Assembly: GCF_039555335.1 (NCBI RefSeq)
Contig: NC_092637.1
Coordinates: forward strand, 46,517,613 to 46,581,612
Reading direction: 5' to 3'
Length of the DNA stretch: 64,000 nt
DNA from: Amphiura filiformis
Lineage: Eukaryota > Echinodermata > Ophiuroidea > Amphilepidida > Amphiuridae
In this document: positions 23,040-34,479 of the stretch, piece by piece
How the letters are laid out: the number at the start of each line of letters is the position of its first letter
Numbering within the stretch: the stretch's first letter is position 1
Notes under the pieces: generated by a model
Databases searched by the model: none
What the model was told of the DNA's origin: nothing
What the model saw: only the letters and a program-made list of their open reading frames with translations
Program-made: the position numbers and the translations under genes

Positions 23040-23330
23040 GTGCCTAACACAATGCTAGTTCCAGTGTTTGAAATTTACATTTTAGCATATTTTGAGAGCG
23101 ATATATAGCTTTTTTTGCATGTGTCAGTCAGTTTTACAAAATGTTGGCGGCCATCTTGGATTTTACCACTTACCCCGAAATATTAAACCTTTCTTTGAGT
23201 ATCTGACACAAGGCTACATAGTTCCAGTATTTGAAATTTACATTTTAGCATATTTTGAGAGTGATATATGCATGTGTCAGTCAGTTTTATAGGATTTTGG
23301 CGGTCATCTTGGATTTTACCACTTCCCACG
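23040..23330. repeat. AAGATGGCCGCC-type tandem units (right arm)
   Basis: Reverse complement of 5,385-5,725, with gcggccatcttggattttac and ggcggtcatcttggatttta separated by about 160 bases. Confidence 0.72.
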
Positions 23331-23339
23331 AAATAAAAA

Positions 23340-26300
23340 AATTATTTACCCCCACAAGAGACAAAATCAAGTGAAATTTTGCTTTTAACACCGAAATCAC
23401 ACGACTCGACATAGTGCTGAGCACTATATAATCTGTCCATAAATTATCCATATCTTGAAAAAAGTATTGATGCTTTGTATATAATTTTGGTATCATTTTG
23501 AAGCTTATTGTCCCGTGCTTACATTTGTATTCAAATCATAAAATGTCAAAAAGGCCAACGTATAATCTGCACATTTAACATGCTTAACAGTCCAAGTTCT
23601 TATCACGCGGTTACGTGTACGCATTGAACCATGCTGTCTACTGAAAATAACTAATACATAATTATGTAATGAATGATTTATGACAAATTCCTGGCTTTGT
23701 TATATTTTCAATAATAATTAGGCGTTAAATTAGGACAACCGAATATTCGCATACAGCCATTCGTGCTAAAATAATTATGATAATTAAGAAGAAATACGCA
23801 ACAGCGTGTTATTATACGGCTATTGTTATAAAACGTATTTATTTGGCCTATATAAAACTCACCACTGTGGATGTTTTCAATAACCACTCCCCTAAATAAA
23901 CAAATTTCTTGGCCCTCAAAATGTTTGTAACATATTTCAAAAGGAGAGTAACTACCAAAAACTTGTGAGTTTTATACGATTTCCTGTTTTTGAGATATAG
24001 CACTTTGCGCGCGACAGCTTAGAGAACTAATCATGACATTCGTGTAGGTTATGAGATTTATCACTGACCGCTCCCTAAAAAAACAAATTATATGATATAC
24101 ATCCATATCATGTGCAATATGAAGCTCATATGACATTCCGTTGTTGAATTATGAGTTCAAAACGAAATTTAGATGGATATTTTTATTTGCAGTTAAAAGC
24201 CCAATACAAAATATGGCGTAATTTAGCATAGGAGATGTTTTCAGTGACCACTTCCTAAATAAACCAATTTATTTATCAACAATTTTATAATCATTCTAAA
24301 GCATATGGTCTACTACCACATCGTGTGCAATATGAAGTCCATACGATATTCTGTTGTTGAGTTATGAGACAAAAACTAATTTCAGATGTCATATTTTGCG
24401 TTCGCCTCAGACAATCGACGAAATTAATAGTTGGCACACCTTGACAATATGTTGGAACTCTTCTTTGCCGCTCTGATAGTTCAGTGAAATTAGTATAACT
24501 ATGTTTGATGAGAAGTACATGCCTTCTCCTTTCCCCTTCCCTCCCCCATTCCCCCTCAATCAATGTTGGGGAGACTGGAGAGCCCAATGAAAAAGTGCTT
24601 TCATCAACATTGAACCGGGGGAGAGGGCAGGCGATTTACATTGAGTATGCCAGAATGTGCCAACATTAATTTCCTTGATTGCAGGTACAATCTGAAGTAG
24701 GAACGATCTGTCTCAGGCCAGATGTGAAAACTCGGAACTTAAGCTCACAACGAGCCATCTATAATTTTTTCTTTGATGGCCGGTCCTACCCTCGGGTAAG
24801 GTGTTAGGTATTTTATGCAAAGGTAGGTGACCAAGCCATTAAGTCGTTTTGGGTTAAACTTTGATGGCCGGTCCTACCCCCGTAAAGTGCTGGGGTAAAA
24901 TTTTATCACGAACATAAGCGCAAAGTATGAATCTAGGGTTACGTGGCATCTGTTTAAAATGACCCATCTAAAATTGTGTCAACTTTATGAGAATTGCAAT
25001 ATATACTGAGTACAAAAAGACGTTTTTGCGTATTTTGATGCCTCATTAGGCTCGATCTCACAATTCCCTTACTTATAGCAATTGAATAAAAAAGAGAGTT
25101 TGACAAAAATTATCATTGAACTTTTCCTTGAAACACGCAGATATTGAACAAAATGGAGTGAGCGTTTATTGTTAGGCTGTAATGAGGCCATAACAAAGAC
25201 AGCTGAGATCAAAATGTCTTGAAAAGGATGAAATATGGTAATGGTAATGGGGAAAAAGTTTTAAAAAGTACTTTATCATATTGTAATATAAATCAAAATG
25301 GTGGGGGTAATAGAATAGGGTAATAGGGTAATAGACAGAGGCACACACCTTTGAACAGTATTTTTGGTGGGACCTAAGAGCACAATAAACTCACCAAATT
25401 GCATTCTGAATATGAGGAATGTCATTCTAATATCAAATAATATTCATTAAGAATCATTAAGTTGTTTTGAGGATAAACACGTGCATGATGAAAAACATTG
25501 AGTGGTTCGTACACCCCCCTCTCATAGTACTAGGATAAATTGAAAATCATATAAGATATTGAAATCAATTGACCAATAAAAGAAAGCAAATAAACTCAAA
25601 TTAACAATTATACAGTCTACGTGTTCTCTTGTATTCAGGGACGAAGCTAAATGAAAAACTCTTGAAGACAACGTTTTCCTATGGGTTTACCGTCGACATC
25701 GGAATGTACACTAATTATAGTGATTGGTTTTACACATTTTTATATTAACCCCATTGGATCTTTGACGAGATGGCGAGACCCCTCGCATGCCAAGCACTAG
25801 ATCGGGGCACTAGGTCAGTAGACCCCACAGTTTATTTCAGAAAATAAAAGATTAGATTACCATAAAAACGAAACAATAATCTTTGGCGGGGTAATTTTTA
25901 CATAGTTTTGTCAACGTTTTTTTCTGTCGTCATTCTCACTGAATTGAAAATATTTTGGCGTATATAAAGTTAAAATAAAAATCTCTGCCTCCTACACCAA
26001 ATAAAGTATAGCACGCTTGGGTATTACGAATCGTTATATATTATGTACAGTTAATATTCATTATGTTCTTTTATACATAGGATGCTTCAGCTTTTACACA
26101 CACAAAAATTATTTGAAAACCGCTCACTCGGCTATTTCAAAAAGGAAGCAGGCTTCCCTAGAATGTGCAATAAATAACCATTAAAAATGTTCTTATTCTA
26201 ACAGCATTCTAGAAACTCTTACAGTGTGGCGAAAAGAGAATGGTTGGATACAAGTCAAACTATCCTTTTGTTTAATTGATAATAGGAATTCATTGTAAAG

Positions 26301-27270
26301 GATATTAATGAGGGTTGGCTAACTTGGAAATTTCACACCTGGGTAAGAGGTCATTTTGGATTCATGCAAATTAGGCACACTTCCACTATTTGGATTTTAG
26401 GGTATACATTTGTTCGTAATAATTTTAGGGACATTTGTAATAATCAAATGAATGGTGATTAGATGGATTCTGTTGCATTCAGTGGTGGGTTAACCCCTTA
26501 TTTTTCTTAATTTGACTGCGCTATGAACCAAATTAAAGGCCACGTAATGCTCTATTTACATTTTTTATAGTGCTTAGTCTATGATACCAGAACCATTATA
26601 TACATGTTCTCATAAAAATGTTTGTGATTATAAAATTGATATGATTAGCTGGTTATTAAGATAAACATACATCACAACAGAATTTGCTCCAGAGACATTG
26701 GACTTTTAATTGCAATTTCAAATACTAACAAAGTAAATACAAGCTAAGCTTTGACAATACCACTAAAGAAGACCATGCAAATAAAATGTCATACGTTATT
26801 TAATCTGTTAATAAACCCGATCCAGTAGTTTAAAATGCATGTTATTTTTGAATTGTTTTTAATATTATGTGCTATTTATGTGGACAAATGGCAAACCTGA
26901 AAGAATTCCAATGAAGACAAAATCTGATATCAAAATGAAGTACGTCTAGTCGTTGGGCAAGAAAACTCTCTTATATGTTGTTGGTTCCAGAAAATGTTTA
27001 AAATAAAACCTCTTGTGTAACTTATTGGCAGTTTTGTTTTAAACATGTTCAAGGGCCACAAGTACAGATTTTTCCTGGCCAATGACCGTCGGTACGTTAT
27101 TCTTATCGCGCGATTACGACCGTCGAATTCGGTACAGTAAGTTAGGGATAATTTTACCGAGTATATCAGTCATACAATAATTATTAGATCGGTGCATTTA
27201 CATGCCTTGTCCACATAAGATGTTATGATCAAATCGGTCAATATTAATTAATTATTGATCGATTATTTGC
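23340..27270. other. Right-arm non-coding stretch
   Basis: Mirror of 1,080-5,340 without the 377-bp insertion. I see no gene. It lies directly downstream of the Ser-repeat gene stop at 27290; no AATAAA is obvious in the first 100 bases. Confidence 0.6.
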
Positions 27271-27289
27271 TGGATACTACTATTTGGGG

Positions 27290-29658
27290 TCAAAGGTCAT
27301 TAAGGGATGTAGGAGCTGCTGGAGTCTCCGGAGCTACTGGAGCTGACGGTGCCGCCGGAGCTACTAGAGCTGACGGTGCCGCCGGAGCTACTGGAGCTGA
27401 CGGTGCCGCCGGAGCTACTGGAGCTGACGGTGCCGCCGGAGCTGCTGGAGCTGACGGTGCCGCCGGAGCTGCTGGAGCTGACGGTGCCACCGGAGCTACT
27501 GGAGCTGACGGTGCCGCCGGAGCTGCTGGAGCTGACGGTGCCGCCGGAGCTACTGGAGCCACCGATACTGCTAGAGCTACTAGAACCACCCTGCTGGAGC
27601 TACTGGAGTCTCCGGAGCTACTGGAGCTGGCGGTGCCACCGGAGCTACTGGAGCTGACGGTGCCGCCGGAGCTACTGGAGCTGACGGTCCCGCCGGAGCT
27701 ACTGGTGCCACCGATACTGCTAGAGCTACTAGAACCACCTAAGCTGGAGCTGCTGGAGTCTCCGGAGCTGCTGGAGCTCACGGTGCCGCCGGAGCTACTG
27801 GAGCTGACGGTGCCGCCGGAGCTACTGGAGCCACCGATACTGCTAGAGCTACTAGAACCACCTAAGCTGGAGCTACTGGAGTCTCCGGAGCTACTGGAGC
27901 TGGCGGTGCCACCGGAGCTACTGGAGCTGACGGTGCCGCCGGAGCTACTGGAGCTGACGGTCCCGCCGGAGCTACTGGTGCCACCGATACTGCTAGAGCT
28001 ACTAGAACCACCTAAGCTGGAGCTGCTGGAGTCTCCGGAGCTACTGGAGCTGACGGTGCCGCCGGAGCTGCTGGAGCTACTGGGGCTACTGGGGCTGCTA
28101 GAGCTACTGGGGATGCTGGAGCTGCTGGAGCTACTGGGGCTACTAGAGCTACTGGAACTGACGGTGCCGCCGGAGCTGCTGGAGCTACTGGGGCTACTGG
28201 GGCTGCTAGAGCTACTGGGGCCGCTGGAGCTGCTGGAGATACTGGGGCTGGAGCCGCTAGAACTGCTAGAGCTACTAGAACCACCTAAGCTGGAGCTGCT
28301 GGAGTCTCCGGAACTACTGGAGCTGGCGGTGCCACCGGAGCTACTGGAGCTGACGGTGCCGCCGGAGCTGCTGGAGCCACCGATACTGCTAGAGCTACTA
28401 GCACCACCTAAGCTGGAGCTGCTGGAGTCTCCGGAGCTACTGGAGCTGACGGTGCCGCCGGAGCTGCTGGAGCCACCGATACTGCTAGAGCTACTAGAAC
28501 CACCTAAGCTGGAGCTGCTGGAGTATCCGGAGCTACTGGAGCTGACGGTGCCGCCGGAGCTGCTGGAGCTACTGGGGCTACTGGGGCTGCTAGAGCTACT
28601 GGGGCCGCTGGAGCTGCTGGAGATACTGGGGCTGGAGCCGCTAGAACTGCTACTGGGGCTGCTGCCGGGGCTACTGGGGCTACTGGGGCTGCTGCCGGGG
28701 CTACTGGGGCTGCTGGGGCTGCTGCCGGGGCTGCTGCCGGGGCTACTGGAGCTGACGGTGCCGCCGGAGCTACTGGAGCTGACGGTGCCGCCGGAGCTAC
28801 TGGAGCTGACGGTGCCGCCGGAGCTGCTGGAGCTGACGGTGCTGCCGGAGCTGCTGGAGCTGACGGTGCCACCGGAGCTGGAGCTGACGGTGCCGCCGGA
28901 GCTGCTGGAGCTGACGGTGCCGCCGGAGCTACTGGAGCTGACGGTGCCGCCGGAGCTACTGGAGCCACCGATACTGCTAGAGCTACTAGAACCACCTAAG
29001 CTGGAGCTACTGGAGTCTCCGGAGCTACTGGAGCTGGCGGTGCCACCGGAGCTACTGGAGCTGACGGTGCCGCCGGAGCTACTGGAGCTGACGGTCCCGC
29101 CGGAGCTACTGGTGCCACCGATACTGCTAGAGCTACTAGAACCACCGAAGCTGGAGCTGCTGGAGTCTCCGGAGCTGCTGGAGCTCACGGTGCCGCCGGA
29201 GCTACTGGAGCTGACGGTGCCGCCGGAGCTACTGGAGCCACCGATACTGCTAGAGCTACTAGAACCACCTAAGCTGGAGCTACTGGAGTCTCCGGAGCTA
29301 CTGGAGCTGGCGGTGCCACCGGAGCTACTGGAGCTGACGGTGCCGCCGGAGCTACTGGAGCTGACGGTCCCGCCGGAGCTACTGGTGCCACCGATACTGC
29401 TAGAGGCACTAAAACAACCGTAGCTGGAGCAGCTGGAGTCTCCGGAGCTACTGGAGCTGACGGTGCTGGGGCTACTGCCGGGGCTACTGGTGCTGCCAAT
29501 GGTCGCTGCTGTTGTCGCCGCTTCCGTCGTCGCCTCAGGTGTTGTCTCAGGTGTCACTGCTGCCGTCGTCGCCTCAGGTGTGGCGACAGGCGTGGCCTCA
29601 GGTGTTGCTGCTGTTGTCGCCGCTATCGTCGTTGCCCCATGTGTAGTCAAGATCGGAA
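27290..29658 (-). CDS. Exon 3 (terminal): Thr/Pro-rich then Ser/Gly-repeat region
   Basis: Terminal exon of the EGF/Ser-repeat gene, read on minus. It starts at 29658 after the acceptor ttaatttccag. The phase-1 join from exon 2 gives [20 protein letters not shown], an Ala/Thr/Pro mucin-like run of about 55 residues. About 600 residues of [13 protein letters not shown] units follow, with [10 protein letters not shown] and SSSSIGG variants and a central [11 protein letters not shown] portion. Near 27,590 an indel (agaaccaccctgctgg in place of agaaccacctaagctgg) shifts the frame from SSSSSGGTV to APVAPAAPS until the stop at 27290. The left-arm copy keeps the Ser frame and ends DPVMTSHPK. By analogy with other Ser/Thr-rich secreted proteins, heavy O-glycosylation is likely but unproven. 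Opposite-strand frames of 700 residues are composition artefacts. Confidence 0.65.
27300..29480 (-). repeat. 27-bp GC-rich minisatellite (right copy, about 2.2 kb)
   Basis: Same family as 1-1060, about 80 units. It shows a higher-order structure: blocks with tctagcagtatcggtgg-type units recur at least six times. It also contains a distinct sub-block (28,640-28,745) of gggctgctgccggggctact units. Confidence 0.9.
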
Positions 29659-29772
29659 CTGGAAATTAACCAATATACAAACATTATTATGTACTTAAAT
29701 TGCATTATGCAAGTGTTGTCAGGAGGACGAGATTTCATGAGGTAAAACTTTTTAAAATTATATTTGATCAAT

Positions 29773-30388
29773 TCGGTTGTATTCCATAGTGGCGTATAGT
29801 GAGGCGTCGCGAATAAACAACTTTTCGAGAAAATCGGGTTTGAAGAAATACCAATTTAAAATCGAGTTGTGTAAATCAGACATTCATCATATTTTGTAAA
29901 TGATGTGAAATTTCTGTAGTTAACTAAATAGATTTTATTTCTATATATTTTTCAAAGTAAATAAATACATAATATTGTTGGCAAACTAAAACAATAAGTA
30001 CAAAACTGTGCGCCACTATGGAAAACACACAAAACGCAACACCCTAACCTAATATTAACATTACGCCACATCGATCGCCGTGTAATCCCTATGGCGTTAC
30101 TTTTCGTCGGCTTCATTCCATAGTGGCGTATAGGTCACGATACGTCACTATGACATGTAGCGAGGTGTACGCCACTATGACATAAAATGTTTTTAATTTT
30201 TGCCTATATTTCTTAATTATCAAATGTGTATACAAAGTGGCGTATGGTCGATACGACACTATGGAATACAAAAAATGTCACTTTGTAATTATACGACACA
30301 TTTAATCAATTAGCTAATTATGACTGATGAGACTGAAAGAGAACATCATTAAAATGACCAAAAATCAGCCACTTTGGAATACAGCCGA
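29773..30388. mobile_element. MITE of about 616 bp in intron 2
   Basis: The left end tcggttgtattccatagtgg, then cgtat, faces the right end, which reverse-complemented reads tcggctgtattccaaagtgg. Internal copies of ccatagtggcgtat or its inverse occur at about 30,015, 30,115, 30,165, 30,235 and 30,260. It sits about 115 bases upstream of the exon 3 acceptor. No coding is seen. Confidence 0.75.
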
Positions 30389-30389
30389 C

Positions 30390-31230
30390 GGATTAACCAA
30401 AGCATAATTTAATTTGTAAAACGAGCAGCAATATGAACAATATATTTCCAGTGTCCGGTCCAATACTCTAGAATATTCCGCCAAAGGAGGATAGGTTAGT
30501 ATTATGACCGAAGACGATGTTATTATTCATGTATTTCCGATTCTCACTTTTTCTTATAGTTTAGCAGGAAGGAGGGCCTAGCCTGCCCCTTCAGCATTGC
30601 ACTGTCTACAGTGGTTTTTATTGCCAAAATCCCCCCCAAAATCAACCTCCATTGCAGCTTATTAGGGCTATTGACCATGACCTTTTTATGATGTTTCCTA
30701 GGTAACGAAGCGTCCAAGAAGGTGAGAACAATTTTTTATTTGAGTTCATTTTACATGGAGAACAATTTGACATCATGTTCGTTGAAATCGGAGCACTTTC
30801 AGTTTTTGACCCATGTGGCCAAAAAACTGCCCCCCTCGCACTCATAACTAATGCACGATATGTTGCATATAGGTCAAACTATACTTTCTTCTCAATCGAC
30901 CTCAATTGACCCAAAATGACACTTTTTAAATTTGATAACATAGCTTATCTTTTTACGCATGTTTTCTGATCTAGAAACGTTGATTACAAGTATATTTCCG
31001 AAGGTGCACCTACACCCTATTACTCTCTGCTACGGTGAAGCATATTGGCTTCACTACTTATCAGTCCTTTGTAACAAACGTACTAACACTTACATCGTAC
31101 TTTTGAGGTTGTGCTTTCTGTTAACTTTCCCAAAACACGAAATGTAAAAATTAAAGATGATTATAAGCGGAGCTAATGTTATTTTAATAATACTAGTCAT
31201 ATATATCGATGAGCAAACAAAATAATATCT
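30390..31230. other. Rest of intron 2, no gene seen
   Basis: AT-rich intronic sequence. Short frames (30642-30845 and 30959-31147) show no recognisable domain. Confidence 0.55.
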
Positions 31231-31233
31231 TAC

Positions 31234-31341
31234 TATCACAAAGTGTTCCGGTATATCCAGCAGCACATTCACAGGTGAATCCATTGACTCCGTCAATACA
31301 ATTACCATACGCACATGGATCACATTTACATTCGTCAATAT
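31234..31341 (-). CDS. Exon 2: calcium-binding EGF-like (EGF-CA) domain
   Basis: This 108-base exon on minus has acceptor gattttcag at 31342-31350 and donor GTAAGA at 31233-31228. With one base carried from exon 1 it reads NIDECKCDPCAYGNC, then IDGVNGFTCECAAGYTGTLCD. That gives the six cysteines and aromatic/Gly turn of an EGF module, and the IDEC start used for calcium binding in EGF-CA domains. Both introns are phase 1, the usual arrangement for shuffled EGF modules. The domain is expected to fold extracellularly. The six-frame translation of this interval in the ATG-initiated frame is a shadow; the EGF frame has no ATG of its own. Confidence 0.88.
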
Positions 31342-31349
31342 CTGAAAAT

Positions 31350-34175
31350 CAAAAGGGTCATTATTTATCAGTATATGTTAATATGGACACAAAACATGGC
31401 TACTTGAAAATCACATCAAAATTAACGAATACAATAAAAGGCAAAATTGACTCGTTGCTGTAACATAATTTAAATTTCTCTCTCCTAAAATGGCCAAATA
31501 AAAATACAATTTAAGAAAACGAATTCAAACTTGTATGAATATGTATGAAGATTTCCAATAACGAAAGCCAATGCATAAAACCAGGAGGATGCGAGTTCGG
31601 AAGGGCAATGTCGGGGACTAAAGGTCATGACGTCACAGTCGATGCGAAGAGATTAGGTCCGAACAACAGCCATTTTGTTCATTTTAACGAATGGTTCATG
31701 TTCTAACTAATTGCAGCGGACGGTCTTTGACCATGCGCAGATCTGGTCAGGTAGATATTTAATACACCGAATTTATAATATGCCTACCAGTTCGATCGTA
31801 TAACCGATTTGCTAGAGAATATTTGTTACCATGTTTAATAAATTCGTATTTATCGTACAATAAAATGTGGCCAAATGTATATGTGAACACAGTGTTTGGA
31901 TCACAAGAATAATAATCTTCTACGGACCTGGCTACTAAAGCGTGTCGGGAAGGATATTGACCTATGTCAGTTATTTTGTTAGAGATGAGGTGCGACCAAT
32001 GCTTGTTTCATACCTTTGTCGCTGAGCGGCGTGACGCACGCGCATTTCAGACAAACGGACACAATCGAAGCTTGTCATTGGTTAATACGTCTTGCAGCTT
32101 GCCGTAGCGGCAAGCGTCATGGAAGTATGGCAGGGCATTGTGTATAACGGTATGCTGTTACTGCGAAAGATATGTCACCCCAATTATGTCTTGGTTTTGG
32201 ATCGTAGAGATTTTGAAGGCTAAATGCTTGATAGATTGTAAGTTTGCAATAGTACAGTTAAATTATAAGGTGTATTTCCAAGAGTTGCAGCTGTCCAAGC
32301 GCGAAGTTATGGATGGATTAATGCACTATTTGTTCAGTTTATGACGAATAAGATAAAGCAGTATATAATTTTTAGACAATTTTATGAGGGATAGGTAACC
32401 AATTTAATTATTTCAAGACGGTTTGATGTTGCAACATTACTTTGTGTCTGTATTTTAATGGGTTTGGAGCTAGTTTATGTGACCATGTGACGGGCCATGA
32501 AGGGGGAGTTGCAGTTATTCAAGTGCGAAGTTATGAATGAATGCACTATTGTTCAGTTACATGACGAGTAAGGTATCTCCAGCTTTTTCCAATGATATAA
32601 ATATGAAAATATGCAGAGCGTATGACATTTGACCCCAAACCAAAAATCGGATGTTTCGATTACTTTGTGGACTAAAATTCGCCTATTGTTGCAAATACTG
32701 TAATTTCAGCTATTATGTTTGTGGAGAATATGTCGGTAACCGGTACAGCATTTAATACAGCGTACTATTTATCTCACAGACTATGTATATTTTGCTTACA
32801 CATTTCTTTGAGCAAAATCTTGAACTTTATTTATTTCTCTTATCTTTGATTTCTTTCTTTAAAATCAAACAAACCAAACACTGCTTTGAAGAAAGTTAAG
32901 TTTCATTGCTGACTAGTGAGGTCTGTTTGCGCATAATTCCTTCTGATACACAAGTCTCTTGGGCGTCTTTTGCATCCTCACGCTTTTAGGGAATCATGGA
33001 TTACTTTACACCGATGCTGATGTGCGACTTTGCTCCACGAGTCGTTGCTTCATGAGTCGTTTGCTCCATGAGTCGTTGTCCACATCACACCTCCCTATGG
33101 TTTGCAATCATCCTCGCGTACTCTATGCTTACAGCTATATCGACCAATGCTTACACTTTCATGTTTAATAGCTAGCATGTATTAGAAACATGGTTCATAT
33201 GTTGTGTTAAATGGCGTCACATTTTAAAACACAGTGTCCAATGGCATTCATTACATTGTAAACACAACTCTGTATCAGGAAACATCACAAGTCCATGACT
33301 GCATGTCCTGCTGACTTGCTGTCACACTCACTGTCATTTTACTGCTTGCTGCAGGTATTTCTTGCTGCATCTTGTGCATGTCTTTATCAGCTCGGAAAAT
33401 CTTGATTTCTGGCTTCTTCTGGCGTATTTTTTGACAACTTCAAAGTTCTTCAAGCAAAGTATGTTTTCTTCAAATCATCGATTTTTTTCATGTTTTAGTT
33501 TGTCGAATCTTTCTTGCCGACAGGGCGCAGTCCATTAGTGGCGACACAGTGCGTCACCTGTTACCGGTGATTCGACGAGAGTTTTCCACCTTTGTTTTAC
33601 GCCCACGTATCCATTTCGAAAATGGTCTTCTTTTTGTCTTTCTGCGACGTCCACGGCGCTCGAACCCGTCTAATCGTAGGCGGGGGTATCTACAGTGCCA
33701 GAAAACCACTTCCGACATCATATAACAAGTCCGCTTATGCATATTATATATCATTAATCAGGAAGCTATGAGACAGTAGTTTATATCTAATTCGGTCATG
33801 TTGTAGAACCCAATGATGGGCGGTACTTTACTTAGCTAGGTAACATTCACGGTGTATATGGTTGGGCGTTATTACACAAATCCATATACTATAACAGATA
33901 TCAATGGAAAGAGATCCATACCTATCCCATGATGTATACAGTAGCCCATATACACATGGAAATCATACTCAATCTACACAGCTAACCACCTCAACTTTGA
34001 TAATATATTAGAAAATTAATCATTTGATAATCTGCAAGTCACTTTTCAGCATACTTAATTATATGCGTAAATGAAAATTCAGTTAAACATTAGCAACCAC
34101 CGCAATTATGAAACATAATTGCATAGATCTTGCATATTTTGTTTTTGAACGATTATCTAAGCTTAATCTTTCACT
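31350..34175. other. Intron 1 of the EGF/Ser-repeat gene
   Basis: About 2.8 kb between the EGF exon donor (34178) and the EGF-CA acceptor (31342). It contains a small GC-rich MITE at about 31,995-32,140 and a short triplicate of tgctccatgagtcgtt-like text at about 33,031-33,080. No additional EGF exon was recognised. Confidence 0.6.
31995..32140. mobile_element. Small GC-rich foldback MITE, copy 1
   Basis: Contains gctgagcggcgtgacgcacg, then caaacggacacaatcgaagc, and cagcttgccgtagcggcaag. It is the inverse of the element at 56,228-56,362. The ends tttcatacctt and cttccatgac (inverse gtcatggaag) are diverged TIRs. Confidence 0.65.
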
Positions 34176-34178
34176 TAC

Positions 34179-34469
34179 TAATTTCACAAAAGGATCCAGT
34201 GTAGCCATCAGGGCATACGCATCCAAAATAACCTCCATTTTGACATTGGCCATGATTAAACCCGCTGTTTCCAGCTACTGGATCTGCTGGTGCCGCCGGA
34301 GCCACTATAACCACCTGAGCCACAGCTGCTGGACCATCCGGAGCCGCCGGAGCTGCTGGAGCTCCATTGTCACATCAAATCCAGGTCCATATCCACATCC
34401 TTGTCCATATGGAGCTGTTGTAGCAGCTGCTACAAGTAGCAACAAAACCAACATTATTGAGGTATACAT
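34179..34469 (-). CDS. Exon 1: signal peptide, short Ser/Ala/Pro repeat and EGF-like domain
   Basis: The minus-strand ATG at 34469 begins MYTSIMLVLLLLVAAATTAP, a good signal peptide, followed by YGQGCGYGPGFDV. The exon ends with GNSGFNHGQCQNGG, then YFGCVCPDGYTGSFCEI. This is the second half of an EGF-like module, ending at donor GTAAGT (34178-34173) in phase 1. Between them lies a short piece of the same agctccagcagctccggcgg text that builds the minisatellite of exon 3. The signal-peptide frame and the EGF frame differ by one base: the exon is 291 nt, whereas the phase-1 donor needs 3n+1. So this copy carries an indel, an assembly error, or an unrecognised start arrangement. The upstream in-frame ATG at 34553 would add 28 residues before the signal peptide and is less likely. 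Confidence 0.72.
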
Positions 34470-34479
34470 CTTTGAATTC

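Larger units (their letters stand above)
19041..29480 (-). repeat. Right arm of the giant inverted repeat
   Basis: Reverse complement of 1-8688. It includes LINE RT and 3' remains, AAGATGGCCGCC-containing units, a GGGGTTTA-type satellite, about 4 kb without recognisable genes, and the Ser-repeat exon. The inner boundary at about 19,041 lies about 20 bases from the end of the foldback element at 19,020. The outer boundary cannot be set, because the left arm runs off the window. Confidence 0.93.

Noticed and set aside
27255..29423. 722-residue plus-strand frame rich in ELLELTVPP, with a collagen-like start
   Set aside because: It is the antisense of the 27-bp repeat and changes repeat character by frameshift. 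It has no splice or domain support, whereas the minus strand joins to EGF exons in frame.
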